From positions 1-64,000 of the forward strand of contig CAJULU010000016.1 of the NCBI GenBank assembly GCA_910587575.1: a DNA stretch of 64,000 nt, read 5' to 3'. Within the stretch, counting starts at the first letter, position 1; every line of letters begins with the position of its first letter. Below the pieces are notes generated by a model that was not told the DNA's origin, did not search any database, and saw nothing but the letters and a program-made list of their open reading frames with translations. Shown in pieces: positions 60,744 through 64,000 of this stretch. The translations under genes and the position numbers were made by a program. Source of the stretch: an uncultured Dorea sp. GTDB lineage: Bacteria > Bacillota > Clostridia > Lachnospirales > Lachnospiraceae.

Positions 60744-61610
60744 TCAGGACCATATAGCCATGATCAGCGTTCCAATCACCATAAGTGTAAGCCCGGCAGC
60801 TGCTTTTCCAGACAGCTTTTCCCCGAATACCATATAAGAGAAGGCCACGGTAACGAGAATACTCATCTTGTCAACGGGGACAACCACGCTGACAACGCCG
60901 TTCTGAATGGCGTAATAGTAGCATAGCCAGGAGGCGCCCGTAGCAAGACCGGAGAGAGAAATGCAGAGCAGTTCCCTCCGGTCGATCTCCCGAACCTGCC
61001 CCTGCTTTCCCTTGAACAATACGATTAACCACGCCATCACAAGAACAACCCCTGTGCGGACCGCCGTCCCCAGATTGGACTCCACACCGCTGATACCAAT
61101 CTTTGCAAGAATCGAGGTAAGAGCGGCAAAAACCGCAGACGCAATGGCATAAGGCCTCCATATCCCGTTTCCCTTCGAGTCATCCGTCTCCTTCTGCTCA
61201 ATCATCAGGAAGACACCCAGGGCGAGAAGCACAGTTCCGCCCAACCTGACAGCCAGATGTTCTGTTTCGCCCAGCAGGAAAATCGCCATTAAAACAGCGA
61301 GAATGGTACTGGACTTGTCGATAGGAACTACTTTATTGACATCTCCGGCAGACAGTGCCTTGAAGTAACAAATCCAGGATGCTCCGGTGGACAGCCCCGA
61401 CAGAACCAGAAATAACAGGGATCTCCCGCTTATCTGCGTTATCGTCCCGGCAGAGCCAGCGACGGACACCATAATCCACGAAAACAGCAGCACCACCATA
61501 GTCCGCAATGCAGTCGCAACATCAGAATCCGTCTTTTTAATTCCACACTTTGCAAGAATCGCCGTCACGCCGGCAAAAAGCGCAGATAATACAGCCATAA
61601 TAAGCCACAT
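60744..61610 (-). CDS. EamA-family (DMT) transporter
   Basis: A 288-aa ten-helix carrier made of two repeated halves; each half starts with a similar block (LFAGVTAILAKCGIKKTDSD and VFAALTSILAKIGISGVESN) and contains LSTGASWICYFKALSAG or LATGASWLCYYYAIQNG. ATG 61610 has GGAG 7 bases upstream; the frame open to 61637 includes that site. It exports or imports small metabolites; substrate unknown. Confidence 0.9.
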   Translation of the reverse strand: MWLIMAVLSALFAGVTAILAKCGIKKTDSDVATALRTMVVLLFSWIMVSVAGSAGTITQISGRSLLFLVLSGLSTGASWICYFKALSAGDVNKVVPIDKSSTILAVLMAIFLLGETEHLAVRLGGTVLLALGVFLMIEQKETDDSKGNGIWRPYAIASAVFAALTSILAKIGISGVESNLGTAVRTGVVLVMAWLIVLFKGKQGQVREIDRRELLCISLSGLATGASWLCYYYAIQNGVVSVVVPVDKMSILVTVAFSYMVFGEKLSGKAAAGLTLMVIGTLIMAIWS

Positions 61611-61704
61611 AAAATCACTCCTGGCATCTCTTTTCAATATTTACTTTCTTAATTATACTTTATATCATTTTTTATATCAACCAACGTCCTGCAAAAATCA
61701 CGAG

Positions 61705-61824
61705 TCAAAAAACCTTCATATTGTCTATATCAACGGAACTCTCTTCCGGCATGACATATTTTCCAAAAGTCCTGAACATCGCCGTTCTGTATGCCGCTTC
61801 CTCCAGACGCTTCCGGTTCTCCAT
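61705..61824 (-). other. Short protein-like reading, possible gene tail
   Basis: A 39-codon frame, MENRKRLEEAAYRTAMFRTF followed by GKYVMPEES and MKVF, has the look of a real C-terminus but no ribosome site and no recognised family. It may be the tail of a deleted gene. The rest of the 61611-61895 gap holds a hairpin and no gene. Confidence 0.3.
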
Positions 61825-61835
61825 TTCTGCATTTA

Positions 61836-61862
61836 TTTCGCAGAGTATCTAACTCTGCGAAA
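61836..61862. terminator. Perfect 11-bp hairpin
   Basis: TTTCGCAGAGT (61836-61846) pairs with ACTCTGCGAAA (61852-61862), loop ATCTA. It lies 34 bases beyond the aspS stop on that strand; the trailing T run is poor (TAAATGC), so termination is only probable. Confidence 0.55.
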
Positions 61863-61895
61863 ATTTCAGACTAATTTTTATTACTTTTCCTTACC

Positions 61896-63221
61896 TTAAG
61901 GCAGAAGCCTGTTCATATCTCTTGGGAACAAAGTAGTATACCTCACATTCTCCCGTTCCAGAAGCCTGCAGGTCAGCCTCTCAAGCCCCATTCCAAGTCC
62001 CCCGTGAGGCGGCATCCCTATCTTATGCATCATCAGATAACTTGCAAATGCCTCCACATCCATTCCACGCTCTTCAATCTTCTTCACCTGCTCATCATAT
62101 CCATGAATCCTCTGTCCTCCCGTTGTCACCTCCACACCCCGGAATAACAAGTCAAAACTCAGAGTTTCTTTTGCATTACAGGGATCATCCATTGCATAAA
62201 AAGGGCGCTTCGCACTGGGATAATGGGTCACAAAGACGAATTCACTCCCCGTCTTCTCCCTGACCAGCTTACAGATGATCTTCTCCTCTTCCGGGTCAAA
62301 ATCATCCCCTTCCCAGGATAAGCGTCCCAGTTCCCTGGCCGCCCACTCCTTCGCTTCCCGGAAACGGATTGCCGGAATCTCCTTCACCTTGGGAAGCCTC
62401 ACTCCCAGCAGTTCCACTTCATAAGCACACGCTTCCTCTAAATGATTCATAACTGCTTTCAGCATATCCGTTTCCATCTCCATGATTTCCTCAAAATCTT
62501 CGAGATACCCCATCTCAAAATCCACGCTGGTATATTCATTCAGATGCCTGGAGGTATCATGCTTCTCCGCCCTGAATACCGGCCCGATCTCAAAGACCCT
62601 CTCATACACCCCCACCATCATCTGCTTGTAAAACTGCGGACTCTGAGCCAGATACGCTTCCTTCCCGAAATAATCCAGCCGGAATATATTTGCCCCGCCT
62701 TCGGCCCCCGCAAAGACCAGCTTCGGTGAGTGGATTTCCGTAAATCTCTTTTCCTTCAGAAATGACCGGATTCCGTCTGTAATTCCGTTCTGAATCCGGA
62801 AAACAGCCCTCTCCTTCTCAATCCTCAGAGTAACCGGACGGTAATCCAGAAGGTTTTCCAAAGAAGTATTCATTTCTTTCCCATTAATCACAATCGGGCT
62901 GGCCTCCTTCGGTTCCGACAGAATCTGCACGTTCAGAAGATGCAGCTCATAGCCCAGCCTCGACCGGCTGTCTTCCTCCACCCTGGCGGATATGCTTAAA
63001 CAGCACTCTTCCTTTATCATCGAAAGCGGAAACTCTGCTTCTTCCGGTGAATAGACGCACTGTATGATCTCTCTTGCCGTTCTGATCAGAACAAAGGCAA
63101 ATCCCTTCATTTTTCTGATTTTATAAACACTCCCCCTGACGTAAACCTTATCCCCCGCATGTTGTTTCAGTTCCTCTGCTTCTGTATATCGATTCTTTCT
63201 GATTCCTGTGATCGTCTTCAT
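61896..63221 (-). CDS. aspS: Archaeal-type aspartyl-tRNA synthetase (probably non-discriminating)
   Basis: A 441-aa class II synthetase with an N-terminal OB-fold (VYVRGSVYKIRKMKGFAFVL), motif 2 (VFEIGPVFRAEKHDTSRHLN) and motif 3 (GLGMGLERLTCRLL). Bacterial-type AspRS is about 590 aa with an extra GAD domain; this short archaeal type usually charges both tRNA-Asp and tRNA-Asn, the latter then amidated by GatCAB. ATG 63221 has GGAGG 5 bases upstream; the open frame to 63269 is leader. No T-box-like leader is evident. Confidence 0.9.
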   Translation of the reverse strand: MKTITGIRKNRYTEAEELKQHAGDKVYVRGSVYKIRKMKGFAFVLIRTAREIIQCVYSPEEAEFPLSMIKEECCLSISARVEEDSRSRLGYELHLLNVQILSEPKEASPIVINGKEMNTSLENLLDYRPVTLRIEKERAVFRIQNGITDGIRSFLKEKRFTEIHSPKLVFAGAEGGANIFRLDYFGKEAYLAQSPQFYKQMMVGVYERVFEIGPVFRAEKHDTSRHLNEYTSVDFEMGYLEDFEEIMEMETDMLKAVMNHLEEACAYEVELLGVRLPKVKEIPAIRFREAKEWAARELGRLSWEGDDFDPEEEKIICKLVREKTGSEFVFVTHYPSAKRPFYAMDDPCNAKETLSFDLLFRGVEVTTGGQRIHGYDEQVKKIEERGMDVEAFASYLMMHKIGMPPHGGLGMGLERLTCRLLERENVRYTTLFPRDMNRLLP

Positions 63222-63237
63222 ATGATCCTCCACAATT

Positions 63238-63552
63238 TTAATATTTTCCCGCCAGTATCCTTTTTCCATACATCACGACATTCTTTGATACTGCCTTATA
63301 CATCCTGTCCGCCAGACTCTTTCCTGCCTCCAAGAGTCCGCCATACATCCATAAGGACATCGTCTGTATGCCCCATCCGATCACACCCTTTCTCCAGAAC
63401 CTATGCCTGATTTCCTCCCGCACAATCTCCGGAAGAAAAAAGCATAAAAAAACAGAATCACACCACGGATATCGATCTACCCAATGTGATCCTGTTATTC
63501 TTTCCAGCTGATTAGCATTCTCACATAGGCACAACACGGAAAGCGCCTGCAC
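63238..63552 (-). other. Weak open frame upstream of aspS, not recognised
   Basis: A 104-codon frame starting with GTG and without a clear ribosome site. The middle (GVIGWGIQTMSLWMYGGLLE) looks weakly protein-like, ending with a basic tail. It may be a gene remnant; I assign no function. The remaining 63553-63721 shows nothing I can name. Confidence 0.25.
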
Positions 63553-63721
63553 CTATGATTCTTCATCAAGATGCAAACGCTAACAATCGTCGTCCCTATT
63601 CAGCTTTTCAACCGAACTATTAAAAATTATGACATTCATTGCTGGTTCCTCTTATCATTTTTTCAGAGTTTACCATCTTTTTCTGCCGATGTCAAGGATT
63701 GATTTGTCCTGCCGGATATTT

Positions 63722-64000
63722 TCACAAGACTTCCACAATACAGCTATGCTTTTTATCTTCTTTATAATACGCCATCCCCACTGCCAGAATTCTCCCCGTA
63801 TACATCGGTTCTTCTCCCAGCTTTCCACGGAATTTCAGATCATACCTGCGTTCTTTTATCTGCCGGACTGCTTCTTTGGCAGGTTTATTCACTTTCAGTT
63901 CCAGAATAATGCAGTCATCCGATCTTATCATAGGATAAAAAATAAAATCAACATATCCAGTCCCCGCCTTATCTTCCCGCTCAATCCGATACAGATCCCG
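63722..64000 (-). CDS. C-terminal PD-(D/E)XK domain of an AAA-ATPase-like protein, 5' end outside window
   Basis: Open to the right edge. It reads YRIEREDKAGTGYVDFIFYP, then ILELKVNKPAKEAVRQIKER and the closing IVEVL-type strand; the D...ELK arrangement is the PD-(D/E)XK nuclease core. This is the domain missing from the truncated AAA-ATPase at 19402, but that gene is 43 kb away and this one belongs to a separate copy whose ATPase half lies beyond 64000. Confidence 0.78.
   Translation of the reverse strand, partial: RDLYRIEREDKAGTGYVDFIFYPMIRSDDCIILELKVNKPAKEAVRQIKERRYDLKFRGKLGEEPMYTGRILAVGMAYYKEDKKHSCIVEVL

Noticed and set aside
63222..63721. Possible T-box leader before aspS
   Set aside because: No T-box consensus (AGGGUGGNACCGCG-like) or specifier structure was seen.

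Overview
The window looks like a chromosomal segment of a Gram-positive anaerobe of the class Clostridia, most likely Lachnospiraceae; I do not assign a genus. This rests on the gene set: LL-diaminopimelate aminotransferase, a FabK-type fatty acid synthase operon with a MarR/FabT-type regulator and a fused AccD-AccA, glutamine synthetase followed by an ANTAR regulator, TM1266, PduL, an archaeal-type AspRS, a double-cubane-type protein and strong AGGAGG ribosome sites. Base composition is moderate, except for an AT-rich left end (about 1-1700) that looks like the edge of a mobile or plasmid-derived element.

Layout. 1-1700: tail of a mobilisation-like protein, a small anchored protein and an XRE regulator, then an exact parS-like site at 1646-1661. 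1.6-7.1 kb: damaged accessory DNA with a hydrolase remnant, crcB, a head-to-head junction between a truncated LacI-type regulator and a truncated sugar isomerase, an intact Gfo/Idh/MocA dehydrogenase, remnants of an Rpn nuclease and a tyrosine integrase, then tRNA-Pro and tRNA-Gln. 7.3-11.9 kb: dapF-dapL and glnA-ANTAR, with a strong glnA promoter, a palindrome over its -35 and a terminator-like leader hairpin. 12-16.7 kb: pduL, TM1266, a polysaccharide deacetylase, a Fic protein and a KdpDE-like two-component pair. 16.7-21 kb: a decayed PIN toxin with an intact partner, a prolyl peptidase-like hydrolase, a pentulose-phosphate epimerase-like protein, and truncated pyruvyltransferase, AAA-ATPase and HsmA genes. 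21-24.8 kb: cobA/hemD-hemC-bioY-cobB. 24.9-35.8 kb: one long fatty-acid-synthesis operon read leftward, fabH-acpP-fabK-fabD-fabG-fabF-accB-fabZ-accC-accDA, then a second FabK-like flavoprotein and the MarR regulator. Its promoter (TTGACA-17-TATACT) is followed at once by a TTTGAnnnTCAAA operator.

36-37.6 kb: a second decayed antitoxin/PIN locus and a phosphoesterase. 37.7-41.1 kb: a PadR-DUF1700-DUF4097 operon with a palindrome covering its -10 box, then a double-cubane-type protein. 41.2-46.2 kb: an AraC regulator divergent from an MFS carrier, an SfsA-MutY fusion and a radical SAM protein. 46.4-51.6 kb: a chemoreceptor with an in-frame amber codon, a frameshifted DUF819 carrier, a GntR regulator and a frameshifted, truncated POT peptide carrier. 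51.7-58.5 kb: peptide and amino-acid use (two M18 aminopeptidases, asparaginase), two YitT proteins and a LysR regulator. 58.6-60.6 kb: a CoA-disulfide-reductase/rhodanese pair. 60.7-64 kb: an EamA transporter, an archaeal-type AspRS and the nuclease end of another AAA-ATPase/PD-(D/E)XK protein running off the window.

Taken together, the conserved biosynthesis operons (lysine/peptidoglycan, glutamine, tetrapyrrole, fatty acid) are intact. The accessory stretches between them carry about a dozen broken genes, several cut within a few bases of a healthy neighbour's stop codon. I see no CRISPR array, rRNA or complete prophage. The observations I would check first are the glnA leader/ANTAR arrangement, the parS site, the SfsA-MutY fusion and the operators of the fab, padR and LysR/DUF819 units.
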